DNA of 61,154 bases from Chloroflexota bacterium (GCA_013816405.1 JACDEL010000007.1:1-61154), one strand, 5' to 3'; shown: positions 35,843 through 43,781, counted from the first letter of the stretch. Notes: generated from the letters alone by a model not told the origin. A program made the numbers and translations.

Positions 35843-37507
35843 CTAGAGCCCGGACAGGTACTGGTGGACGAACTGCACCGCCATGGCGCCCTCGCCGACC
35901 GCGCTGGCGATCCGCTTGACGGACCGATGACGCACGTCGCCCGCCACGAAAACCCCGGGAAGGCTCGACTCAAGCAGGAATGGGTCGCGATCGAGGCCCC
36001 ATCCTGCGGGTCGCTTGCCGTCCTCGGTGAGCTGCGCGCCGGTCAGCACGAAACCACCCGGATCGCGACTCACGGTTCCCTCCAGCCAGTCGGTGCGCGG
36101 CTGCTGGCCGATGAAGACGAAGATGGCGGAGATCGGCAGCCCCTCGTCGCCGTTCGGTCCTGAGTTGGTTACGGAAGCCAGGTGCCCATCGCCGTGCGCG
36201 GCCTTGACCGATGTCTCGTACCGGACCTCGAGGTTCGGGACAGCCGCGATCTGATCGACCAGGTACTGGCTCATACCCGACAGCTCGGGTGTGCGGACCA
36301 TCAGCAGGACGCGCTTCGCGAAGCGGGAGAGGTACACGGCAGCCTGGCCGGCTGAGTTGCCTCCACCCACCACCCCGACCTCCTGGTCGCGGTAGAGGAC
36401 GGCCTCGGTGGTCGCTGCACCGTAGTAGACGCCCGCTCCGGCGAGGTCGGCCGCACCGGGCACGTCGAGCTGCCGATAGCTGACCCCCGTCGCAACCACC
36501 ACCGTCTGGCAGGACACGTCCCCTGCCGCGGCAAGCGTCACAACCCGGTACGGGTCTTCGCGCCGGATCCCGGTCACCTCATCCGGCGACAGGATCTCGG
36601 CGCCCAGACGACGCGCCTGCGCCAGGCCGCGGCGCGCGAGGTCGCCGCCGGAGAGTCCCGCCGGAAAGCCGAGGTAGTTCTCGATCCGGCTGGTCGTGCC
36701 GGCCTGCCCGCCCGGGGCTTCCTGCTCGACCAGGATCGTCTTCAGCCCCTCGCTGGAGGCGTAGACCGCCGCCGCCAGTCCAGCCGGCCCGCCTCCCACG
36801 ATCACCACGTCATAGAACGGCAGCGCGGCCTTCGTCTGGAGCCCCACCTTCTCGGCAATCTGCCGGGTCGAGGGGTCGCGCAGGGTGGAGCCGTCGGCGA
36901 ACAGGATCAGCGGGATGGCCGGGTCTATCGGCTCGTCGCCTCCCAGGGAAGCGGCGAGCTTTCGCCCCTCGGCGTCCTCGGTGGGATCGAGCCATGCATA
37001 CGGGACCTGGTTGCGCGTCAGGTAGTCCCGGATCGCGTGGCCGCCCGGCGCCCAGCGGCCGGCCAGCAGCCGCACGCCCTCGAAGGCGGGGCGGAAGGTG
37101 GCGCTCCAGTCCGAGAGCAGGTCATCGAGGATCGGATACAGCTTCTCTTCAGGCGGATCCCAGGGCTTGAGGATGTAGTGGTCGAGGCGGATGTCGTTGA
37201 TGGCCTTGATCGCGACATCGGTGTCCGCATACGCAGTCAGCAGCACGAGCCGTGCATCGGCCTGCAGCTCGACCGCCTGCGCCAGGAACTCGATCCCCGT
37301 CATCTTGGGCATCCGCTGGTCGACCATGAAGAGCGCAACCGCAGCGCCGCGCAGGGTCAGCTGGCGAACCGCCTCCAGGGCGTCGTGGCCTGAGTTGGCG
37401 GCCACGATCCGATACTGGTTCCCGTACCGCGCGCGGAGGTCGCGCTCGACGGCGCGCAGCACGGGCAGATCGTCGTCGACGGCAAGGATGACCGGCTTGG
37501 TGGCCAT
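35843..37507 (-). CDS. Fused response regulator-thioredoxin reductase-like flavoprotein
   Basis: 554 aa. Residues 1-130: receiver domain (acidic DDD 11-13, phospho-acceptor Asp63, Thr91, Lys114). 145-225: a thioredoxin/glutaredoxin-like domain without CxxC. 230-554: FAD/NAD(P)H domains with GGGPAG (238-243), a second GGGNSAG and the FAD-binding end GVFVAGDVR. The TrxR redox motif CATC is replaced by GAAT, so it cannot reduce thioredoxin in the usual way. TAGACT lies 9 nt before the ATG. Its kinase partner follows. Probably a signalling flavoprotein sensing NAD(P)H or redox state. Confidence 0.9.
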   Translation of the reverse strand: MATKPVILAVDDDLPVLRAVERDLRARYGNQYRIVAANSGHDALEAVRQLTLRGAAVALFMVDQRMPKMTGIEFLAQAVELQADARLVLLTAYADTDVAIKAINDIRLDHYILKPWDPPEEKLYPILDDLLSDWSATFRPAFEGVRLLAGRWAPGGHAIRDYLTRNQVPYAWLDPTEDAEGRKLAASLGGDEPIDPAIPLILFADGSTLRDPSTRQIAEKVGLQTKAALPFYDVVIVGGGPAGLAAAVYASSEGLKTILVEQEAPGGQAGTTSRIENYLGFPAGLSGGDLARRGLAQARRLGAEILSPDEVTGIRREDPYRVVTLAAAGDVSCQTVVVATGVSYRQLDVPGAADLAGAGVYYGAATTEAVLYRDQEVGVVGGGNSAGQAAVYLSRFAKRVLLMVRTPELSGMSQYLVDQIAAVPNLEVRYETSVKAAHGDGHLASVTNSGPNGDEGLPISAIFVFIGQQPRTDWLEGTVSRDPGGFVLTGAQLTEDGKRPAGWGLDRDPFLLESSLPGVFVAGDVRHRSVKRIASAVGEGAMAVQFVHQYLSGL

Positions 37508-37516
37508 GAAGCGTCG

Positions 37517-37522
37517 AGTCTA
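37517..37522 (-). promoter_or_regulatory. -10 box (TAGACT) of the receiver-flavoprotein/kinase operon
   Basis: TAGACT ends 9 nt before the ATG; 12 bp from the opposing -10 box of the divergent gene. Confidence 0.6.
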
Positions 37523-37534
37523 CGATGCAGGCGC

Positions 37535-37540
37535 TAGCAT
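37535..37540 (+). promoter_or_regulatory. -10 box (TAGCAT) of the FAD oxidoreductase gene
   Basis: TAGCAT, 6 nt before the GTG start. The whole divergent interval is only 39 bp. Confidence 0.6.
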
Positions 37541-37546
37541 CGGCGC

Positions 37547-38734
37547 GTGACCAGGCCCGACCATGCCGATGTCGTGATCGTCGGCGGCGCGATCGTGGGC
37601 AGTGCCGTGGCGACGTTCCTCAAGAGGCGACCCGACTGGAACGGCCGCGTCCTCGTTGTCGAGCGCGACCCGACCTTCCGCACCTCCTCGACCACCCTCT
37701 CCGCTGCCTCCATCCGCCTCCAGTTCAGCACCCCGTTGAACATCGAGATCAGCCGCTTCGGCGTCGAGCTGATCAAGCATCTCGAAACATGGCTCGGCGT
37801 CGACGGCCAGCCGCCGCCGGAGGTCGATTTTGTGGAGGGCGGCTACCTCTTCCTGGCCAGCGACGCCGGGCTGCCGATCCTCGAGAGCAACCACGCCGTG
37901 CAGCGCGAGCACGGAGTGGAGGTGGCGCTCCTGACGCCGATGGAGCTGCGCGCACGATTCCCGTGGCTCAACGTCGACGACCTGGCGGGTGGCTCGCTCG
38001 GACTGGCCGATGAGGGCTGGTTCGACGCCTATGCCCTGCTGCAGGCCTTCCGTCGCAAGGCGCGATCGCTGGGCGCCGAGGAGGTCACCGGCGAGGTCGT
38101 CGAGATCGAGCGCGATGGCGGACGTACAGCTGGCGTGCGACTTGCCGATGGACGCCGCATCACGGCGGACTGGGTCGTGAATGCGGCAGGCCCCCGCGCG
38201 GCGGGAATCGCCGCCATGGCCGGCCTCCAGCTGCCGGTCAGCTCGCGCAAGCGGATGGTCTTCCACTTCGACTGCCGCACCCGGGTCGCCAGTCCGCTGA
38301 CGATCGACACATCCGGGGTCTACTTCCGACCGGAGGGGCCGAACTACATCGCAGGCTCTTCCCCGCATGGCGAGGAGCCGGACCCCGACACCTTCGACCT
38401 CGAGGTCGATCGGTCCTGGTTCGAGAAGGTGATCTGGCCGGCGATTGCTCACCGGGTCCCGGCCTTCGAGGCCATCCGCCTGCTCGACGCCTGGGCCGGC
38501 CACTACGAGGTGAACACGCTGGACCACAACGCGGTGATCGGGCCGCACCCCGATCTTCCCAACTTCCTGTTCGCCAACGGCTTCTCGGGGCACGGCCTGC
38601 AACACGCCCCGGCCGCCGGTCGAGCACTGGCTGAATGGATCGCAACAGGCGACTACGAGACGATCGACATGCGGCCCCTGGGCTATGAGCGAATCGCCGC
38701 CAACCAGCCCTACCGGGAGCTGAACGTCATCTAG
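37547..38734 (+). CDS. FAD-dependent amine/amino-acid oxidoreductase (DadA/FOXRED1-like)
   Basis: 395 aa from GTG. N-terminal dinucleotide fold ADVVIVGGAIVGSAVATFL, then STTLSAASIRLQF, and the substrate region ending HYEVNTLDHNAVIGPHP...NFLFANGFSGHGLQHAPAAGRALAEWI, a hallmark of the DAO/sarcosine-oxidase/FOXRED1 group. Catalyses oxidation of an N-methyl or amino acid with FAD; exact substrate unknown. Start supported by the leaderless box. Confidence 0.87.
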   Translation: MTRPDHADVVIVGGAIVGSAVATFLKRRPDWNGRVLVVERDPTFRTSSTTLSAASIRLQFSTPLNIEISRFGVELIKHLETWLGVDGQPPPEVDFVEGGYLFLASDAGLPILESNHAVQREHGVEVALLTPMELRARFPWLNVDDLAGGSLGLADEGWFDAYALLQAFRRKARSLGAEEVTGEVVEIERDGGRTAGVRLADGRRITADWVVNAAGPRAAGIAAMAGLQLPVSSRKRMVFHFDCRTRVASPLTIDTSGVYFRPEGPNYIAGSSPHGEEPDPDTFDLEVDRSWFEKVIWPAIAHRVPAFEAIRLLDAWAGHYEVNTLDHNAVIGPHPDLPNFLFANGFSGHGLQHAPAAGRALAEWIATGDYETIDMRPLGYERIAANQPYRELNVI

Positions 38735-38755
38735 CGACGCGCGCGCGTCATCGGC

Positions 38756-39610
38756 CTACTTGCACTTGCGGTCGTACGGCGCTGCGTCAACGAACGTCAG
38801 GAACTTGACATCCTGGCGGTCGAGGGCGCCGAACGTGTACTGCGAGCTGTCGATGACGACCACCCCGTTGGCGTTGACCTGTACCGCGAAACGATCCATG
38901 CCGCGCTGGGCTGGGCCCTGCTTCAGCTTCTCCCCGAGGATGTTGTAGGTGCTGCCGTGGCAGCGGCACGTGAACCGCTTGAGCTCGTCGCACAGCCCCG
39001 GCACCTGGCAGCCGAGGTGCGGGCACTTGCGGTAGAGCGCGAGCATCTGGTCGGCGCTCGGGTTCGCGATCGAGGCCTCGCGGCCCAGGGCCAGCTCCCT
39101 GGCGGCCGGCACGTTGATCAGGAACGATCTCACCGGCGCCACTGAATACGGCCAGCCGTTGGCGAAGGAGGGCTGCTTGGCGATGATGTCCGCCAGGGTG
39201 CCGAGCGAGAACTTGGCGCCCAGGCCCGCGCGCAGCTGCGGCCAGAGGAATGCGATCGTTCCGCCGATGAACTCGAGCGCAAGGATCCCTGTTCCCACTG
39301 CGAGCATGCGGCCCATAAATGCGCGGCGGCTCATCTCGCCGATCGGCTGCTTGTCGACCACCCCATACGGCCGTGAAACAGGCGCCGCCATGACGACTTC
39401 CCTGCGCGCCATCGCCGCGACCAATTGCGTTGGTGGCCTCACCAGCCGATGCAGCCGCGCGTCGACGCCACCGCGAGCCAGGTCGAGCAGGTCTCGCCAG
39501 CTTGGCGCCCGCTCGGCCAGGAGCGCGGCCATCTCGACGCCGTATCGCTCGCGCCAACGGCGCGGGTACGCGCGGAGTACGAGGCCGACGGCCGGCGAGG
39601 GAGCTGCCAT
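38756..39610 (-). CDS. Rieske iron-sulfur protein with a PadR-associated N-terminal domain
   Basis: 284 aa as read from 39610. Residues 1-~65 (LRAYPRRWRERYGVEMAALL...ARLHRLVRP) match the N-terminal domain of membrane proteins that normally sit next to PadR genes. Residues ~74-284 are a complete Rieske protein: Tat-like SRRAFMGRMLAVGTGILAL anchor, cluster ligands CPHLGC and CRCHGS. There is no stop between the parts. A start at ATG 39391 would give a plain 211-aa Rieske protein. It carries electrons in a bc-type or similar membrane chain. Confidence 0.82.
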   Translation of the reverse strand: MAAPSPAVGLVLRAYPRRWRERYGVEMAALLAERAPSWRDLLDLARGGVDARLHRLVRPPTQLVAAMARREVVMAAPVSRPYGVVDKQPIGEMSRRAFMGRMLAVGTGILALEFIGGTIAFLWPQLRAGLGAKFSLGTLADIIAKQPSFANGWPYSVAPVRSFLINVPAARELALGREASIANPSADQMLALYRKCPHLGCQVPGLCDELKRFTCRCHGSTYNILGEKLKQGPAQRGMDRFAVQVNANGVVVIDSSQYTFGALDRQDVKFLTFVDAAPYDRKCK

Positions 39611-39613
39611 TCG

Positions 39614-39943
39614 TCAGCCGTTCGCTGCGCCCAGGCGCGCCCGGCCGACCTGGACCAGCCGCCGCATCTCGGCGAGATGGCCGCTCAGTGCGTCTGACCC
39701 GGCGGCCGTCAGGCGATATGGTCGGCGGCGGTCCTCGGGACCCATCGGCTCGATCAGCCCGCGGCGCTCCAGGCGCGCGAGGGCGGCGTACAGCGTGCCG
39801 GGGCCGATCGGGCTGGCCGCGAAGGCGTTGACGTCGGTCATGATCGCGTAGCCGTGCTTTGGGGCGTCGGCGAGGCTCACCAGGATGAGGAGCGCCGGCT
39901 CGGCGAACCGGCCGAGGTCGTTCGTGGATCGGTCGCTTCCCAG
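39614..39943 (-). CDS. PadR-family transcriptional repressor, probable non-canonical start
   Basis: PadR winged helix: RFAEPALLILVSLADAPKHG, GPGTLYAALARLERRGLIEP and RRPYRLTAAGSDALSGHLAEM. The first in-frame ATG/GTG/TTG (GTG 39880) would delete helix 1. GGGAGG lies 6 nt upstream of a CTG at 39943 (and 3 nt before an ATC), so translation probably begins there, giving 109 aa. Alternatively the gene has lost its start. Its own operator-like palindrome lies just upstream; the Rieske gene follows after 3 bp. Confidence 0.72.
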   Translation of the reverse strand: MGSDRSTNDLGRFAEPALLILVSLADAPKHGYAIMTDVNAFAASPIGPGTLYAALARLERRGLIEPMGPEDRRRPYRLTAAGSDALSGHLAEMRRLVQVGRARLGAANG

Positions 39944-39968
39944 GATGCGCCTCCCATCGGTCGTGAAC

Positions 39969-39993
39969 CGATATAGCGGTGACCGCTATATCG
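39969..39993. promoter_or_regulatory. PadR operator: perfect 25-bp palindrome
   Basis: Arms CGATATAGCGGT and ACCGCTATATCG around a single central base, no mismatch. It contains TATAGC/TATATC, candidate -10 boxes for the padR-Rieske operon, so binding should shut off transcription. Confidence 0.8.
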
Positions 39994-40046
39994 TCGCGCG
40001 TACTATGCGCGGCAGCCTGGCCGCCGTCAAGCGTCAAGGCCGGCGG

Positions 40047-40052
40047 TAGGAT
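40047..40052 (+). promoter_or_regulatory. -10 box (TAGGAT) of the C26 amidotransferase gene
   Basis: TAGGAT, 6 nt before the GTG start. Confidence 0.6.
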
Positions 40053-40058
40053 GACGAT

Positions 40059-40820
40059 GTGAGCCGGCCGCATATCGTCACCACCTTGGCCGATCCCGCG
40101 GCAACGAATGATCCATCGGTGGCTGAGCTCAAGAACCGCCGCTACCTCGAGGCCCTCGAGCGCGCAGGGGCAGTGCCGCTGCCGCTCGACGAGCACGCGT
40201 CCGCGGCTGACAGGGCGGCGGCCTTTGCCGTGATGGATGGGCTGCTCCTCTCCGGTGGCGCGGACATTGACCCGGCGCGCTACGGAGAGGCCCGAGCCGG
40301 CTCCCGGAACGCCGAGCCCGGACGCGATGCGCTGGAAGACGAGGCATTCAGCGCCGCCACCCAGGCTGGCGTGCCGGTCCTCGGCGTCTGCCGCGGCCTA
40401 CAGGCGATCAACGTCTTCGCCGGCGGCTCCCTTGTCCAGCACCTCGACGGCCATGAGAGCACCGCGTACCCGTCGCCAGAGGTGACGCGCCATCGGCTCG
40501 AGCTGGCTGATGGCTCGCGGCTAGCGGCAATCCTGGGCGAGGCCGGCGACCTCGAGGTCAACAGCTACCATCACCAGGCGATCACAGCCGATCGCCTGGC
40601 GCCCGGATTGCGGATCTCGGCCTTGGCCGAGCACGCGGACGCGGGGCAGCTGGTGGAGGGCGTGGAGTCGACGGATCCCGACCGCTGGTTGGTGGGAGTC
40701 CAGTGCCACCCGGAGCGAACCGAGTCCTCGCCCCCGGTATTCGAGCGCCTGTGGGAATCCTTCGTGGCGGCGTGCGCCGAGCGGCCCAGGCATACCGAGC
40801 GGGCGGCGTCCAAGGGCTAG
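40059..40820 (+). CDS. Peptidase C26 / gamma-glutamyl-gamma-aminobutyrate hydrolase-like class I amidotransferase
   Basis: 253 aa. Nucleophile Cys111 in VLGVCRGLQAINVF, catalytic His/Glu in VGVQCHPERTE, and the PuuD-family block VNSYHHQAI. LLLSGGADIDPARYGE is also typical. Hydrolyses gamma-glutamyl amides such as gamma-Glu-GABA in polyamine breakdown in known members; no other puu genes are nearby. Confidence 0.9.
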   Translation: MSRPHIVTTLADPAATNDPSVAELKNRRYLEALERAGAVPLPLDEHASAADRAAAFAVMDGLLLSGGADIDPARYGEARAGSRNAEPGRDALEDEAFSAATQAGVPVLGVCRGLQAINVFAGGSLVQHLDGHESTAYPSPEVTRHRLELADGSRLAAILGEAGDLEVNSYHHQAITADRLAPGLRISALAEHADAGQLVEGVESTDPDRWLVGVQCHPERTESSPPVFERLWESFVAACAERPRHTERAASKG

Positions 40821-40832
40821 ACCCCGAAGCGG

Positions 40833-42008
40833 CTATGGCTCGATCGAGGGCCCAAGCAGGAGGGGCATGCCAAGGCGGTTGCCATACAGCGGCCGGAATC
40901 GGTCCGTGCTGTACATGGACTCCACGTCCACGTGTCGGGGACCGAGCACGGGGTCGGGCAGGGGTGCGTGCGAGTACTTGCCGTCGCGAATCGCCACCAT
41001 CCGGCCCATGGTCCCGCTCGAGAGCAGGTCGACTGCCACGTTCGCAAAGGTGGTCGCCACCATCTGGTCGAGCGCGTCGGGGTCACCGCTGCGCAGGTCG
41101 TAGGTCAGGTCCGAGTGCACCGTCTCGACCCCCGTACGCTGGCGCAGCTCGTCCGCCAGCGCCGACCCCACGTCGACAGGGCGGCGATGGCCAAAGGCGT
41201 CCGGCTCGCCGTACTCCTGCAGCGTGCCACCCGCCCAGGCGGCGCCTTCTGACGCGATCACCAGTGAGTAGCGGCTCGGGTTCGCGTCCCGATCCTCCGT
41301 CAACAGGGTGGCCAACCGGTCGAGATCGAATGGTGCTTCGGGGATGACGCAGCGCGTGCTCGTGACATAGGCCGCGTACCAGGCCGAATGGCCGCTGTTG
41401 CGACCGAAGATGCGAAAGACGCCGATCCGCTCGTGGCTGCCGAGCGTGGTCCGTTGGCGGTTGATGAGCTCCTTCGCCCGGGTGACCGCGGTCGAGAAGC
41501 CGACGCAGTACTCGGTCCCCTGCACGTCGTTGTCCATCGTCTTGGGGATGGCGACCAGCGGGACCCCCTCGCGCGAGAGCCGATCGGCATACCCCAGGGT
41601 GTCGTCACCACCGATGGCGACCAGGTGCGTGATGCCGAGACGCTCGATGCTCTCGAGCACCACCGGCGTCAGGTCGTAGCGTTCATCGGCAGCCTCCAGG
41701 GCTGGCAGACGCGCCGGGTCAAGCCCCTCGGGAAGGTTGTCGCGCTTCATCCGCGCCGGGTTGGTGCGCGAGGTGTGCAGGATGGTCCCACCGCTCCGGT
41801 CGATCGCCCGCGTGTTCTCGCGGCTCAGCCGCGTCACGAACTCCGCATCCGATTCCCCCGCCGGGCCCAGGTGGGTCAGGCCCTTCCAGCCTCGCCGGAT
41901 GCCGATCGTCTCCCAGCCGATCTCCCAGCCGCGGTAGACGACGCTCTTGATGATGGAATTGAGCCCGGGCACGTCGCCGCCGCCGGTCAGGATGCCGATG
42001 CGCGTCAT
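40833..42008 (-). CDS. 6-phosphofructokinase, probably PPi-dependent
   Basis: 391 aa, PFK-A superfamily. TGGGDVPGLN binds phosphate. The phosphoryl-donor site reads GGDDT (133-137) where ATP enzymes have GGDG, and the catalytic loop reads PKTMDND (155-161) where ATP enzymes have PGT. Both residues are the known signature of pyrophosphate specificity. Catalyses reversible fructose-6-phosphate phosphorylation in glycolysis. CATGAT lies 6 nt before the ATG, a weak leaderless box; longer in-frame upstream sequence is not coding-like. Confidence 0.9.
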   Translation of the reverse strand: MTRIGILTGGGDVPGLNSIIKSVVYRGWEIGWETIGIRRGWKGLTHLGPAGESDAEFVTRLSRENTRAIDRSGGTILHTSRTNPARMKRDNLPEGLDPARLPALEAADERYDLTPVVLESIERLGITHLVAIGGDDTLGYADRLSREGVPLVAIPKTMDNDVQGTEYCVGFSTAVTRAKELINRQRTTLGSHERIGVFRIFGRNSGHSAWYAAYVTSTRCVIPEAPFDLDRLATLLTEDRDANPSRYSLVIASEGAAWAGGTLQEYGEPDAFGHRRPVDVGSALADELRQRTGVETVHSDLTYDLRSGDPDALDQMVATTFANVAVDLLSSGTMGRMVAIRDGKYSHAPLPDPVLGPRHVDVESMYSTDRFRPLYGNRLGMPLLLGPSIEP

Positions 42009-42077
42009 GCCAACATCATGGCGCGCCGCACGACGGCTCGTCATGACCTCCTGGCGCCTTGCCTCGCTTGTATTTAG

Positions 42078-42091
42078 GCCCGATTTCGGGC
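42078..42091. promoter_or_regulatory. Inverted repeat GCCCGA-TT-TCGGGC
   Basis: Perfect 6-bp arms just before CACAAT, upstream of the 65-aa gene; either an operator or a small hairpin. Confidence 0.4.
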
Positions 42092-42145
42092 ACAATGGAC
42101 GTTCCCCGCCGCGATTCCCGCGGTCCCCTGCGTCCAAGGATCGAG

Positions 42146-42343
42146 ATGACAACGACGACCACGACGAACGAACGACGCTACGTGACCTGGCGCCTTCCGG
42201 ACCGCCAGTTCTCCAAGGTGCATCTGCAGCGCGACCCTGAGCAGACCATCTGTGGACGAACGCTGCCCCGGGCCACCGGCTCGCCGCAGCCGCCGATCCC
42301 AGACGCGGCCATGTGCCAGGAGTGCGCGGCCTCCGAGGCCTAG
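42146..42343 (+). CDS. Small protein with CxxC end, unknown function
   Basis: 65 aa: ERRYVTWRLPDRQFSKVHL, TICGRTLP and MCQECAASEA. Cys in CG and CQEC could bind a metal. AAGGATCGAG directly precedes the ATG. Divergent from the phosphofructokinase gene and followed by the SRAP gene. Confidence 0.65.
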   Translation: MTTTTTTNERRYVTWRLPDRQFSKVHLQRDPEQTICGRTLPRATGSPQPPIPDAAMCQECAASEA

Positions 42344-42391
42344 CCTCGCAGCTCGCCTGAACCTCCCGGCGCGCCTGCTGGTTCACCGACG

Positions 42392-43099
42392 GTGTGCGGT
42401 CGATTCGCCCAGCCGCGCTCGGCCGACGCGCTGGCCCGTATCTTTCACGCGCGGCCGGCAGCCGATGTCCCCGGTGACCGATTCAATGTCGCCCCAACCG
42501 ACGAGGTGGCGGCCGTTGTGCAGCACCACGGGGAGCGAACGGTTGACGCCTTCCGCTGGGGCCTTGTCCCCTTCTTCGCCCAGAATCTCAAGGGCGGCGC
42601 CCGGCTGATCAACGCCCGGGCCGAGACGGTTGAGACATCACCGGCATTCCGGTCCTCCTATGCCCGCCACCGATGCATCATCCCCGCCGATGCCTTCTAC
42701 GAATGGCGACGCGAACGCGATCCCGCCACGGGCCGTGTCGTCCGTTCCGAGCCGTTCGCAATACGACGATCCGACGGCGAACCGCTGGCCATCGCCGGCA
42801 TATGGTCGATCTGGCGCGACCCGGACACGGCGGTCCGCCTCTACACCTGTTCCATCCTGACCACCGATCCCAACGAGCTGGTGGCTCGTCTCCACGACCG
42901 GATGCCCGTCGTGCTCGATCCAGGTGCCTGGGACGCATGGTTGAATGAGTCGACCTCACCCATCGAGCTGCGGTCGCTCCTGCGCCCCGCGCCTGCCGAG
43001 TCACTGGATGCCTACGCCGTCTCCCCCGCCGTCAACAACGTGCGGAACGAGGGACACGAGCTCCTGGCTCCCCTCTCACGCTGGAGCGACGGCGTGTGA
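42392..43099 (+). CDS. SRAP-domain protein (HMCES/YedK family)
   Basis: 235 aa from GTG, so that after Met removal the catalytic Cys2 of MCGRF is exposed. Further active-site blocks are FNVAPTDEV, LINARAETVETSPAFR, CIIPADAFYEW and the C-terminal HDRMPVVLDP His. SRAP proteins trap abasic sites in single-stranded DNA as a thiazolidine crosslink. The next gene, a polynucleotide-kinase-like protein, overlaps its stop by 4 bp, so the two are coupled. Confidence 0.93.
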   Translation: MCGRFAQPRSADALARIFHARPAADVPGDRFNVAPTDEVAAVVQHHGERTVDAFRWGLVPFFAQNLKGGARLINARAETVETSPAFRSSYARHRCIIPADAFYEWRRERDPATGRVVRSEPFAIRRSDGEPLAIAGIWSIWRDPDTAVRLYTCSILTTDPNELVARLHDRMPVVLDPGAWDAWLNESTSPIELRSLLRPAPAESLDAYAVSPAVNNVRNEGHELLAPLSRWSDGV

Positions 43100-43611
43100 T
43101 CGTTCGCCTTCCCAGCGACGCCATGGTCGTCCTGATCGGACCGAGTGGATCAGGCAAGAGCACGTTCGCAGCGCGCCACTTCCTGCCCACCCAGGCGCTC
43201 TCGTCCGATGCGCTGCGCGCCCTCGTGGCCGACGATGCCAACGACCAGACGGCGACCAACGCGGCCTTCGAGCTGCTGCACACGGCTCTGGCGATGCGCC
43301 TCGCCAGACGAAGGCTGACCGTGGTCGACGCGACCAGCGTCGAGGGTTGGGCCCGCCAGCAGCTCCTGGCGGTGGCCAGGAGGCTCGGACGCCCGGCCGC
43401 CGCGATCGTTCTCAACCTGCCGCTCGCGACCTGTCTGGAGCGGAACGGGGCGCGAACTGACCGGCGCCTGCCACCCGCTGCCATCCGCCGCCAGCACGCG
43501 CGCATGAGCGCGTCGCTCGGTGGCCTGGCGGCGGAGGGCTTCAACCCGCTTGTTGTGCTCTCGACTGCGGACGAGATCGAGGCGGCGGTGGTGGAGCAGG
43601 TCCCGGCCTAA
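43096..43611 (+). CDS. P-loop kinase resembling the polynucleotide kinase (Pnkp) domain
   Basis: 171 aa. Walker A is GPSGSGKST; SSDALRALVADD and VVDATSVEGWARQQLLAVARR match the Pnkp kinase domain; the lid has LERNGARTDRRLP with candidate phosphate-binding Arg. There is no phosphatase or ligase domain, so it is the kinase alone. Starts at GTG, overlapping the SRAP stop (GTGA). Likely phosphorylates a 5'-OH nucleic-acid end; specificity not provable here. Confidence 0.8.
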   Translation: MIVRLPSDAMVVLIGPSGSGKSTFAARHFLPTQALSSDALRALVADDANDQTATNAAFELLHTALAMRLARRRLTVVDATSVEGWARQQLLAVARRLGRPAAAIVLNLPLATCLERNGARTDRRLPPAAIRRQHARMSASLGGLAAEGFNPLVVLSTADEIEAAVVEQVPA

Positions 43612-43637
43612 CCTGGATCGCAAGCGGGCAACGAAAT

Positions 43638-43739
43638 GTCCCGAAGGAACCGCGCCCGGCGCCGCAGTGCGAGACTGCCACACCGGTACCAGAACGCTTG
43701 ATGCAATCTCGTGATCTGGTATCGCTGCCCCTTCGGGAC
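43638..43739. ncRNA. Structured ~102-nt element, three-way-junction fold, no known family
   Basis: Outer stem GTCCCGAAGG (43638-43647) / CCTTCGGGAC (43730-43739), 10 perfect pairs. Inside, GCAGT-GCGAG-ACTGC forms a hairpin at 43664-43678, and CGGTACCAGA (43684-43693) pairs with TCTGGTATCG (43715-43724) through 10 pairs including one G-U, with a further small hairpin inside. It lies between two converging genes. It may be an RNA, a two-way terminator or a mobile-element end; there is no U-run. Confidence 0.5.
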
Positions 43740-43781
43740 GACCGAAGGATAGCTCGCGGTCGCGGGGACCAGCAAGCCCAG

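Noticed and set aside
35843-37507. Calling the fused flavoprotein a working thioredoxin reductase
   Set aside because: The CxxC redox pair is replaced by GAAT and the thioredoxin-like domain also lacks Cys.
43638-43739. Structured element as an integron attC site or CRISPR unit
   Set aside because: No GTTRRRY/RYYYAAC boxes and only one copy in the window.
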